Shown here in pieces: positions 1-5,397 of a stretch of 6,473 bases of DNA. The position numbers and the translations under genes are program-made. The stretch lies in assembly GCA_016208665.1 (NCBI GenBank), contig JACQXT010000065.1, positions 1-6,473 on the forward strand, in the 5' to 3' direction. Every line of letters starts with the position of its first letter. Positions within the stretch are counted from its first letter, which is position 1. Under the pieces are notes generated by a model, which was not told where the DNA came from, searched no databases, and saw only the letters and a program-made list of their open reading frames with translations. The stretch comes from Chitinivibrionia bacterium. Lineage in GTDB: Bacteria > Krumholzibacteriota > Krumholzibacteriia > WVZY01.

Positions 1-1
1 C

Positions 2-94
2 GAGGGGGAGACGATTACGATCGGGAATCTCAGGTTCCATATCATATCCGCGCAGCCCAACCGCGTGCGCAAGTTGAGAGTCGAGATACTATGA
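2..94 (+). CDS. C-terminal end of a CorC/HlyC-domain (CNNM-type) transporter, partial
   Basis: Only the last 30 codons are in the window; the gene begins upstream. Read from position 2, the peptide contains GETITIGNLRFHII, then NRVRKLRVEIL and a TGA at 92-94. This is the usual end of the CorC_HlyC (transporter-associated) domain: a glycine turn, a short strand ending in F-x-I, then 'NRV/RI..v.v'. In known proteins this domain follows a DUF21/CNNM membrane domain and a CBS pair and is thought to bind a small ligand in Mg2+/Co2+ or Na+ transport proteins. Its stop overlaps the next start (ATGA, 91-94), so the two are probably translationally coupled. The next gene is a CNNM protein without this domain, so the two look like a tandem paralogous pair. 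The family call rests on a short piece. Confidence 0.72.
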   Translation, partial: EGETITIGNLRFHIISAQPNRVRKLRVEIL

Positions 95-909
95 GCGCCT
101 TCGAGCTTGGAATCATTTCCCTTGCCTGCTTCATCCTGGGGGCGTTTTTTTCCGGCAGCGAAACGGCCTTCATCGCATCGAGCCGGATCCGGCTCCGGCA
201 CCTGTACGAGAGAGGCAACTCGCGGGCGGGCATGGTCCTGAATCTTCTGGACGATCCCAAGAGCCTGATGAGCTCGGTGCTGGTCGGCGCCAACCTGGCC
301 ATCATCGGCTGCACGAGCACCTTCACGGCGCTCGCCACGCGATCTTTCGCGGAGTCCGGGGCTTCGATCGCAACCGTGGTGCTGGTGCCGCTTTTTCTCG
401 TGTTCGTCGATATGCTGCCGAAGGGAATCTTCCTGTACTACGGCTCCCGGGCGGCGATTTCCTCGGTCGTTCCGCTGAGGTTCTTCACCGTACTGATGTA
501 CCCCGTGGTGAAGCTCTTTTCCATTCTTTCCGGTGCGTTGATGAGACTGCTGCGAATGAACAAGCGCGAGCGCGAAAGCCTCGTTACCTTGGATGAGCTC
601 CTCTACCATCTCGAGGACAGCAAGGAAGCAGGTTTGATTTCGAAGGAGACCATGACGCTTGCGGAAAGGGCTCTCGCCTTGAAGCAGCTGACCCTTATCA
701 GGGCCATGGAGCCGAGATACGGAAGGCTCGATCTTGAAGAACCGTACCTGGTGCACAAAGATACGCCTCTCGTGCGGATGCTCTTCCATATGCAGAACCG
801 CGGATGCCAGATGGCGCTCGTCAAGGACGGCGAGCGAATCGCCGGCATGCTGACGCTGGAGAACATACTCGAACAGCTGGTCGGCGCCATAGCCGACGAG
901 TATCACTGA
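91..909 (+). CDS. CNNM (DUF21) membrane protein with a reduced CBS region
   Basis: The protein has 272 aa. Residues about 5-150 form the CNNM/DUF21 transmembrane domain. FSGSETA (20-26) is the family signature in the first helix, 'LLDDPKSLMSSVLVGANLA' matches the family's Lled..f.ltigN region, and PKG (110-112) matches the conserved 'PK' of the third helix. A soluble part follows: 'SKEAGLISKETMTLAERALALKQL' leads to MEPR (206-209), the normal beginning of CBS1. The sequence then goes directly to LDLEEPYLVHKDTPL and ends with GMLTLENILEQLVGAIADEYH, the normal end of CBS2. CBS1 is therefore nearly absent, and no CorC_HlyC domain follows. Relatives are usually about 340 aa (no CorC) or about 430 aa (with it). 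The role is probably ion (Mg2+/Na+) transport at the inner membrane. The ATG overlaps the upstream stop; no strong Shine-Dalgarno is seen, consistent with coupling. The family call is firm, but activity is doubtful without CBS1. Confidence 0.88.
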   Translation: MSAFELGIISLACFILGAFFSGSETAFIASSRIRLRHLYERGNSRAGMVLNLLDDPKSLMSSVLVGANLAIIGCTSTFTALATRSFAESGASIATVVLVPLFLVFVDMLPKGIFLYYGSRAAISSVVPLRFFTVLMYPVVKLFSILSGALMRLLRMNKRERESLVTLDELLYHLEDSKEAGLISKETMTLAERALALKQLTLIRAMEPRYGRLDLEEPYLVHKDTPLVRMLFHMQNRGCQMALVKDGERIAGMLTLENILEQLVGAIADEYH

Positions 910-922
910 GAGAGGTGCGGTT

Positions 923-1528
923 GTGGATCAGTCCGGACAACCTGCGATCATGCATGCTCCGTTTCCGATAGCGGGCAGGAAGGTCGTGCTGCTTGCGGAG
1001 GGATGTTTCTCCCCGTTGGGATCCAAAACGGCCGCATGCTTTCTCCGGTACCGGCAGGAACAGGTTGCGGCGGTGCTCGACAGCACGCACGCCGGCATGC
1101 GGGCGTCCGATGCGCTGGTGAATTATGAGGGGAGGGACGCGGATCTGGTCTTCGTGGAAGGGCAGGGATCCATACTCCATCCGAGATACGCAGGCGTCGC
1201 AGCGGGACTGATGTTCGGAGTCATGCCCGATCGCATCATCATGTGCCACGAAGCCGGGAGAACAACCGTGCGGGGCTGCGATGTGGACATCCCTCCCATG
1301 AACAAGGTGATCGCCCTTCACGAGGGACTGCTCGAACCGGCCAAGCGGGTGCGTGTATCCGGAATTGCGCTCAACACCATGCATCTCGGCGAGCGCGACG
1401 CCCTTCGCGCGATTGCCGATCTCGAGAGGGAAACGGGTCTGCCCGCGGCCGACCCCGTCCGGTTCGGATGCGAACGGTTGATCGACGTCCTCGCGAATCC
1501 CGCGAGCGGGAGGGGGGATCGTTCATGA
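923..1528 (+). CDS. DUF1611 family protein (DgcN-like), internally shortened and lacking the P-loop region
   Basis: The protein has 201 aa from a GTG start. The start is supported by AGAGG at 911-915, 7 nt upstream and 13 nt after the previous stop; ATG 950 is a later alternative. The N-terminal part, GRKVVLLAEG (18-27), GSKTA (33-37) and VAAVLDSTHAG (48-58), matches the beginning of the DUF1611 Rossmann-like domain. From about residue 64 the sequence is the C-terminal half of the family: DADLVFVEGQGSILHP (72-87), CHEAGRT (108-114), IPPMN, SGIALNT (146-152), and ETGLPAADPVRFGCERLIDVL. Family members are about 340-350 aa and carry a Walker-A-like GTDCSVGKMT-type loop between these halves; here some 140-150 residues are missing in frame. 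DgcN of this family acts on D-glutamate (reported as an N-acetyltransferase) together with the enolase-family partner DgcA, and a DgcA-like gene overlaps the stop here (ATGA 1525-1528). The family is clear. Activity is unlikely unless the gap is an assembly error. Confidence 0.85.
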   Translation: MDQSGQPAIMHAPFPIAGRKVVLLAEGCFSPLGSKTAACFLRYRQEQVAAVLDSTHAGMRASDALVNYEGRDADLVFVEGQGSILHPRYAGVAAGLMFGVMPDRIIMCHEAGRTTVRGCDVDIPPMNKVIALHEGLLEPAKRVRVSGIALNTMHLGERDALRAIADLERETGLPAADPVRFGCERLIDVLANPASGRGDRS

Positions 1529-2544
1529 AGCTGGATATGGAACTCCTCACGCTGGAAACGAGACACACCTTCACGATCTCCCGCGGCGCCCGCAAGAAGT
1601 ACAGGAATTTCATTTTCCGGCTGACCTGGGAGGGGTTCACGGGCATCGGCGAGTGCGCACCCCAGGTGTACTACGGCGAGGACGAAGCAAGCGTGCTCGA
1701 GGCGGTGCGGAGGGTCGAAGGAAAACTCGATGGAGACCCGGAGACGCTGAAGGACCGCCTCTTCGCGGGCGACCTGAAAGCGCTGCTCGAGCGGGACAAT
1801 TCGGTGCGGGCGGGACTCGACATGGCGCTGTGGGACATCATCGGACGGAGGGAGCACAAACCCTGCCACGCTCTTTTCTCGCTCGATCCCCGCAAAACGC
1901 CGTATACGTCGTACACGATCGGTTTCGACTCCCCGGAGGTGGTCCGGATGAAGCTCACGGAGGCGCAGCCGTACCGCATTCTCAAGATCAAGATGGGGCT
2001 TCCGGGCGATCTCGAGATCCTCGATGAAATCCGCAAGCAGACCGACAAGACGATACGCGTGGACGCCAACGAAGGATGGAACCTTGCGACCGCGCTCAGG
2101 CTCGCCGAAGAACTCGAGCGCAAGGGGATCGAATTCATCGAACAGCCGATCAGCCATTTCCGGAAAGAGGAATTGAAGGCGCTCAAGCGATCCAGCGGCA
2201 TCCCGATCATTCTGGACGAAAGCATCGTGCATCCCGGGGACGTGGACGACTGCCGCGACCAAGGCCACGGCATCAATATCAAGCTGATGAAGTGCGGCGG
2301 GATCACGCCCGCCCGGGAGATGATAGGGAGGGCGAAACGCCACGGCTTGAAGGTCATGCTGGGATGCATGATCGAGACCTCCGTCGGCATCACCGCGGCG
2401 GCCCATCTCAGCCCGGATGCTGACTACGCCGATCTCGACGGAAACCTGCTGCTGTCCCGCGATCCCTTTATCGGCGTGCGCGTCGATGACGGAAAGCTGG
2501 TTCTTCCCGGCGGTTCGGGGCTGGGTGTGACGCCCCGGGAATGA
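1525..2544 (+). CDS. Enolase-superfamily epimerase/racemase (dipeptide epimerase or N-acetyl-D-Glu racemase type)
   Basis: A complete protein of 339 aa. The start is ATG 1525, inside the preceding stop (ATGA), with a G-rich Shine-Dalgarno at 1509-1515; the frame is open further upstream, but that stretch overlaps the DUF1611 gene. Residues 1-125 are the N-terminal capping domain (GIGECAP at 40-46) and 126-339 the (beta/alpha)7 barrel. Active-site residues are all present: KIK at 154-156, metal ligands D180 (VDANEGW), E206 (IEQP) and D231 (LDES), and the opposing base K256 (NIKLMKCGG). A DLD motif at 313-315 (ADLDGNLLL) corresponds to the DxD that holds the substrate amino group in L-Ala-D/L-Glu epimerases. 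The reaction is 1,1-proton transfer at an amino-acid alpha carbon. The likely substrate is L-Ala-D/L-Glu or another dipeptide (Aee/YkfB/YcjG type); the adjacent DUF1611 gene suggests N-acetyl-D-glutamate (DgcA type). Family and mechanism are firm, substrate is open. Confidence 0.93.
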   Translation: MKLDMELLTLETRHTFTISRGARKKYRNFIFRLTWEGFTGIGECAPQVYYGEDEASVLEAVRRVEGKLDGDPETLKDRLFAGDLKALLERDNSVRAGLDMALWDIIGRREHKPCHALFSLDPRKTPYTSYTIGFDSPEVVRMKLTEAQPYRILKIKMGLPGDLEILDEIRKQTDKTIRVDANEGWNLATALRLAEELERKGIEFIEQPISHFRKEELKALKRSSGIPIILDESIVHPGDVDDCRDQGHGINIKLMKCGGITPAREMIGRAKRHGLKVMLGCMIETSVGITAAAHLSPDADYADLDGNLLLSRDPFIGVRVDDGKLVLPGGSGLGVTPRE

Positions 2545-2575
2545 GCACCGCCGCATACCTGTTCTGCTGCATATC

Positions 2576-3940
2576 ATGGCCGCAACCAACAATGCTTTCT
2601 TGAAAAGAAACTACATTCTCGGGGTCATCAACGGGACCTTGGTGAATTTCGGTATGGCGTTCATCGATCCCTATGCGGTGCTGCCCGTTTTCATCCTTCG
2701 CCTGGGAGGCTCCGAGTTAGTCATCGGTTTGACGAGCGCCATCTCCGGCGGCGGGTGGTATTTGCCGCAGGTTTTCATTTCCCGGCTTGCCGAATCGCGC
2801 CGGTACCTCATCAACCTCTATCGCGCAACCGCGGCGCTTCGGATCGCCGGATGGTTCGGAGTCGCGCTGAGCGTGTGTCTCCTCGATCCCGCCCGCCGCG
2901 GCCTGTACCTCGCGGCGTTCGTGGCGTTCTATCTCGTGGCGAACCTGGGGGCGGGGCTGGCCGCAGTGCCGTTTCTGGAGATCGTAGGCAAGACGATTCC
3001 CGTGACGAACCGCGGCGCGTTTTTCGGAACGCGGCGTTTCATCGGGGGTGTGCTCGGCGTATTCGCCGGCATACTGATCGGCGTGATCCTCGATACGCAG
3101 AGTCCCATGACATGGATGGGCGATCGGGTGTTTTCGACCGCGGAACGTGTCGCCTCCGGCCTCGGATTTCTCGGTTACTCGTTTCCGATCAACTACGGGT
3201 TTCTTTTTATCATCGGGGGGACGCTGATATCCATCGCCATGATCGCCTTCTGTTTCGTGGGCGAACCGCCGTCTGAGCACGTGAGGAAGCCCGAGAAGCT
3301 CTTCGATCACCTGCTCTCCGGCTTCAGGATCCTCCGGGATGATCAGAATTACCGGCTGTTCTATGCGGTGCGGATATGCTGGCAGTTTACGGCGATGGCC
3401 TTTCCGTTCTACAGCAGCTATGCCGTAATGAATCTTCATTTCCCCGAAGGCGCGGTGGGAATGTTCGTGTCGCTCTGGGTCGGATCGGGGGTGTTCTCCA
3501 ATTATGTCTGGGGCCGCTTGATGGACGGCAGGGGGAACAAGGTGGTGCTTCAGAGCACTGCGCTTCTCAGCATGATACCGCCGTCGATCGTTCTTTTCCT
3601 TGACGTGAGCGGAGGCGGGGCGCCCGGATTGTCGACCCCGGTCTTCGTCGCGATGGCGTCCACGTTCTTCATCAACGGATTCATACACAGCGGCAGGGTG
3701 ATCAGCAACATGACCTACCTTCTTGAAGCGGCGCCGATCGAGAAGCGCATCCTCTATACCGGTTTCATGAACAGCTTCACTTTTCCCTTCATGTTGAGCC
3801 CGGCCCTCGGCGGCTTGATCCTCCATTTCTCGACGATTTCGGCGCTCTTCTCTCTGGCTCTTCTTTTTGCCCTCCTGAATTTGATTCTCAGTTTCCGTCT
3901 GCGGGAGCCGCGCACAGCAAACACTGACAGCAAAACATGA
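2576..3940 (+). CDS. Major facilitator superfamily (MFS) transporter, 12 TM
   Basis: The protein has 454 aa with about twelve hydrophobic segments, near residues 14-34, 47-70, 83-103, 110-130, 153-172, 207-228, 262-282, 295-312, 323-342, 352-371, 395-417 and 421-441. Its N-terminus (FLKRNYILGVINGTLVNFGMAFIDPYAVLPVFI region) matches an MFS_1 subgroup common in environmental bacteria. 'NRGAFFGTRRFIGG' (145-158) carries the conserved Arg of helix 4, and WGRLMDGRGNK (322-332) is a motif-A-like loop between helices 8 and 9. A long loop with basic and acidic residues (about 230-260) joins the two halves. It starts 31 nt after the epimerase stop, so it probably shares the transcript. No Shine-Dalgarno is visible before ATG 2576, suggesting coupled or weak initiation. 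The context suggests movement of the epimerase substrate or product (dipeptide, D-Glu or related amino acid); this is inference, because substrate cannot be read from the sequence. Confidence 0.9.
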   Translation: MAATNNAFLKRNYILGVINGTLVNFGMAFIDPYAVLPVFILRLGGSELVIGLTSAISGGGWYLPQVFISRLAESRRYLINLYRATAALRIAGWFGVALSVCLLDPARRGLYLAAFVAFYLVANLGAGLAAVPFLEIVGKTIPVTNRGAFFGTRRFIGGVLGVFAGILIGVILDTQSPMTWMGDRVFSTAERVASGLGFLGYSFPINYGFLFIIGGTLISIAMIAFCFVGEPPSEHVRKPEKLFDHLLSGFRILRDDQNYRLFYAVRICWQFTAMAFPFYSSYAVMNLHFPEGAVGMFVSLWVGSGVFSNYVWGRLMDGRGNKVVLQSTALLSMIPPSIVLFLDVSGGGAPGLSTPVFVAMASTFFINGFIHSGRVISNMTYLLEAAPIEKRILYTGFMNSFTFPFMLSPALGGLILHFSTISALFSLALLFALLNLILSFRLREPRTANTDSKT

Positions 3941-3949
3941 TATGCGCCG

Positions 3950-3972
3950 TTATGGCAGGCCATAATGGCAGG
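3950..3972. repeat. Short palindrome with overlapping direct repeat after the MFS gene
   Basis: TTATGGC (3950-3956) and GCCATAA (3959-3965) form a perfect 7-bp inverted repeat with a 2-bp spacer. ATGGCAGG occurs twice, at 3952-3959 and 3965-3972, a 13-bp step. There is no T-run after the palindrome, so it is not an intrinsic terminator. It could be an operator or activator site upstream of the Hsp20 promoters, but that is inference. Confidence 0.4.
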
Positions 3973-4008
3973 TTAGGGGGAAGGAAAGAGGAGTGCTTTC
4001 GCTCGCTC

Positions 4009-4032
4009 TGTTTAACTTATTGTAATTAAACA
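4009..4032. promoter_or_regulatory. Inverted repeat between -35 and -10, candidate operator
   Basis: TGTTTAA (4009-4015) and TTAAACA (4026-4032) are perfect reverse complements separated by 10 bp. The dyad covers the -35 box and most of the spacer of the sigma-70-like promoter at 4012-4041. A dimeric repressor bound there would block that promoter. No known operator consensus is recognised. Confidence 0.45.
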
Positions 4033-4041
4033 AAATATAAT
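4012..4041 (+). promoter_or_regulatory. Sigma-70-like promoter upstream of hsp20
   Basis: TTAACT (4012-4017) and a perfect TATAAT (4036-4041) are separated by 18 bp within the most AT-rich stretch of the window. Transcription would begin near 4048, giving a leader of about 110 nt before the hsp20 start. The spacer is at the long end of the normal range and the -35 is imperfect, which fits a regulated housekeeping promoter. Confidence 0.55.
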
Positions 4042-4053
4042 CTGATAATCTCG

Positions 4054-4093
4054 TGCTCGCTATTGGCACTGGCGTTGCTTTATGTAGCGAGCA
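4054..4093. repeat. 9-bp perfect inverted repeat bracketing the sigma-54 promoter
   Basis: TGCTCGCTA (4054-4062) and TAGCGAGCA (4085-4093) are perfect reverse complements with 22 nt between them. The interval contains the whole -24/-12 element (4063-4079). As DNA it could be an operator that encloses the promoter. In a transcript begun upstream at the sigma-70-like promoter it would be a 9-bp stem with a 22-nt loop in the 5' leader. It does not include the ribosome binding site at 4146-4150. Confidence 0.6.
4063..4079 (+). promoter_or_regulatory. Sigma-54 (RpoN) -24/-12 promoter for hsp20
   Basis: TGGCAC (4064-4069), five bases, then TTGC (4075-4078) is an exact fit to the core consensus TGGCAC-N5-TTGC. 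Flanking bases also fit (T before TGGCAC, T after TTGC). With the GC at 4077-4078 as -13/-12, transcription would begin near 4090, giving a leader of about 68 nt before ATG 4158. Sigma-54 promoters need an AAA+ enhancer-binding activator; none is encoded in the window. E. coli ibpB, also a small heat-shock gene, is reported to have a sigma-54 promoter, so the pairing has a precedent. Confidence 0.72.
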
Positions 4094-4157
4094 GGATGGG
4101 GCTCGAGGGGAAATAAGACGCGGAGAAACAAGAAACCTTAAACCCGGAGGTTAGGCC

Positions 4158-4586
4158 ATGTTCCTGACAAAATACAAACCCATAAATCAAGTCGACTCCT
4201 TCTGGAATGCGTTCGACCGCGATTTCTTTCCGGTCGTAAGACGGTTCTTCGAAGAGGAGGAAGAAGGTTTAAGTGTCCCGAAGACCAACATCAGCGAGGA
4301 CGACAAGGAGTTCACCCTGACGATGGAATTGCCCGGAGTCTCCAAGAAGGATGTCGAGATCTCCGTGGACGGAGACGCGTTGACCGTCGAGGCGGACCGC
4401 ACGGAGAAGTTCGAATCCAAGAATCTCGTCAGAGCCGAGATTCGGACGGAGAAATTCCGCAGGACGTTCCAGATCGGTTCCAAGATCGATCGCGAAGCGA
4501 TCAAGGCTAAGCTCGAGAACGGTATTCTGATGCTCACCCTTCCGAAAAAGGCCGAAACCGTCGGCCGCAAGATCGACATCGCATAG
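4158..4586 (+). CDS. Small heat-shock protein, Hsp20 / alpha-crystallin family
   Basis: A complete protein of 142 aa. Start ATG 4158 has GGAGG at 4146-4150, 7 nt upstream. Residues 1-40 are a variable, aromatic-rich N-terminal arm (FWNAFDRDFFPVVRRFF) with an acidic run EEEEE (32-36). The alpha-crystallin domain covers about 43-132: ELPGV (57-61), VEISVDGDALTVEA, RRTFQIG (101-107), and the signature AKLENGILMLTLPK (117-130). The C-terminus ends KIDIA, giving the I-x-I anchor (139-141) used in oligomer assembly. The expected role is ATP-independent holding of unfolding proteins in the cytoplasm. The length is normal and all elements are present. It stands alone, 217 nt after the MFS gene with its own promoters and terminator, so it is a monocistronic stress gene and not part of the upstream cluster. 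Confidence 0.95.
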   Translation: MFLTKYKPINQVDSFWNAFDRDFFPVVRRFFEEEEEGLSVPKTNISEDDKEFTLTMELPGVSKKDVEISVDGDALTVEADRTEKFESKNLVRAEIRTEKFRRTFQIGSKIDREAIKAKLENGILMLTLPKKAETVGRKIDIA

Positions 4587-4609
4587 CACGCATCGCACGA
4601 AGCGTTCGG

Positions 4610-4640
4610 AAAGCCCGGGCACGGCCCCGGGCTTTTTTTT
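4610..4640 (+). terminator. Rho-independent terminator of hsp20
   Basis: AAAGCCCGGG (4610-4619) pairs with CCCGGGCTTT (4626-4635) around the 6-nt loop CACGGC, and the T-run continues to 4640. The hairpin is 24 nt after the hsp20 stop and is the clearest terminator in the window. It separates hsp20 from the next unit. Confidence 0.93.
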
Positions 4641-4676
4641 GAGGCGCACCCGGTCCCGCCCCAGGACCGTTTCGGC

Positions 4677-4705
4677 TTGTCCGGCGCGTTTCCATCCTGT
4701 ACAGT
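4677..4705 (+). promoter_or_regulatory. Weak candidate sigma-70 promoter for the phosphohexomutase unit
   Basis: TTGTCC (4677-4682) and TACAGT (4700-4705) are spaced by 17 bp, each matching four of six consensus bases. The position is right, between the hsp20 terminator and the 4819 start, and the start site would fall near 4712. The motif is weak and may be chance in GC-rich DNA. Confidence 0.3.
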
Positions 4706-4713
4706 GTATTCTT

Positions 4714-4736
4714 CGCGGCCTCGTTCCGAGGCCGCG
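4714..4736 (+). repeat. 10-bp GC-rich hairpin in the leader before the phosphohexomutase
   Basis: CGCGGCCTCG (4714-4723) and CGAGGCCGCG (4727-4736) are perfect reverse complements with a TTC loop. This would be a very stable RNA hairpin about 80 nt before the ribosome binding site (GGAGG, 4807-4811). No T-run follows, so it is not an intrinsic terminator. It could be a transcript-stabilising or attenuating leader structure; no riboswitch class is recognised. Confidence 0.55.
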
Positions 4737-4818
4737 CGCGGCGCGCGGGAAAGCAATGCGAGCCGCCGAACGATCACCGCGCCGCTTGGGCGCGCACGAG
4801 GACACGGGAGGATAGTGC

Positions 4819-5397
4819 ATGGCATTCGTCGAACGCTCGATGTTCAGGGAATATGATATCAGGGGTTTGGTAAACGACCGGGAGCTGAATCCGAAAAGCG
4901 CCGAGCTCATAGGAAAAGCCTACGGCACATTTCTCGACCGGAGGGGAATCGCCGACGCGGTCGTCGGATTCGACAGCCGGTTCGGTTCCGAGGAGATAAA
5001 GGACGGCGTGGTGAGGGGGCTTCTGTCTGCGGGAAGGGACGTGATCGAAATCGGCATGTGCCTCACGCCGATGATGTACTGGGCGCAATACAAGCTCGAG
5101 ACGCGGGGCGGCGCCATGATAACCGGAAGCCATAATCCCAAAGGGTGGAACGGGCTCAAACTCGCCTGCGGTTTCTCATATACGCTGATTGGCGAAGAAC
5201 TCGGGGAACTTCTCGCCATGATCGATTCGGAACGGTTCTCGCACGGCAACGGCACGAGGCGCCGCGTCGACATCCGCGAGGACTACGCGAACGACCTGGT
5301 CGGGCGCGTCGCGCTCGCGCGGCCGCTCAAAGTCGTCGTGGACGCAGGCAACGGCACCGCAGGGGCCATCGCGTCATCTGGCCGGATCGGTACCTGA
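4819..5397 (+). pseudogene. Phosphomannomutase/phosphoglucomutase, N-terminal fragment of a broken gene
   Basis: Start ATG 4819 has GGAGG at 4807-4811. The first 182 residues are a normal alpha-D-phosphohexomutase domain 1 and the beginning of domain 2: FREYDIRG (9-16), a GFDSR strand (50-54), the catalytic loop TGSHNPKGWNGLK (102-114) with the phosphorylated Ser104, and VVVDAGNGTAG (172-182). After GNGTAGAI (about position 5370) the match ends and the frame runs into TGA 5395-5397. The C-terminal half continues at once in another frame (see 5370-6002). Between the halves roughly 65-70 residues are missing, including the DGDGDR Mg2+ loop of domain 2, so this is a deletion with frameshift and not a simple indel. 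An intact enzyme interconverts hexose-6-phosphate and hexose-1-phosphate for surface-polysaccharide precursors. As written the product cannot be active. Confidence 0.87.

Larger units (their letters stand above)
4001..4093. repeat. Three GCTCGCT motifs around the Hsp20 promoters
   Basis: GCTCGCT occurs at 4001-4007 and 4055-4061 in the same orientation and at 4086-4092 inverted (AGCGAGC). Three copies of one 7-mer in 93 bp of otherwise AT-leaning intergenic DNA suggest a protein-binding element. The first copy lies just upstream of the sigma-70-like -35 box. The other two flank the -24/-12 element. Confidence 0.4.

Noticed and set aside
1243..1524. Upstream extension of the epimerase frame by 94 codons
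   Set aside because: It overlaps the DUF1611 gene, has low-complexity Arg-rich translation, and enolase-superfamily proteins begin close to MKLDMELLTLET. ATG 1525 with its Shine-Dalgarno is the better start.
1318..2592. Long open frame on the minus strand (about 424 codons) opposite the epimerase
   Set aside because: It lies antisense to a complete, motif-verified enzyme, its translation shows no recognisable family, and such shadow frames are expected in GC-rich codon usage.
2541..2603. ATGA-overlap start after the epimerase, matching the pattern of other joins in the cluster
   Set aside because: It reads only 20 codons before a stop and is out of frame with the MFS protein, whose N-terminus is complete from ATG 2576.
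2717..3826. Long open frame on the minus strand (about 369 codons) opposite the MFS gene
   Set aside because: The translation is rich in Arg/His/Glu with no family pattern; it is the antisense shadow of a hydrophobic membrane protein.
3973..3999. CIRCE-like (HrcA) site upstream of hsp20
   Set aside because: GAGTGCTTT matches the right half fairly well, but at the proper 9-bp spacing the left half (TTAGGGGGA) matches only four of nine bases.
4714..4736. Second terminator downstream of hsp20
   Set aside because: The stem is strong but lacks a T-run, and the hsp20 terminator is already complete at 4610-4640.
5370..5397. Programmed ribosomal frameshift joining the two phosphohexomutase parts
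   Set aside because: A frameshift would restore the frame but not the missing 65-70 residues with the metal-binding loop, and no clear slippery heptamer is seen at the join.
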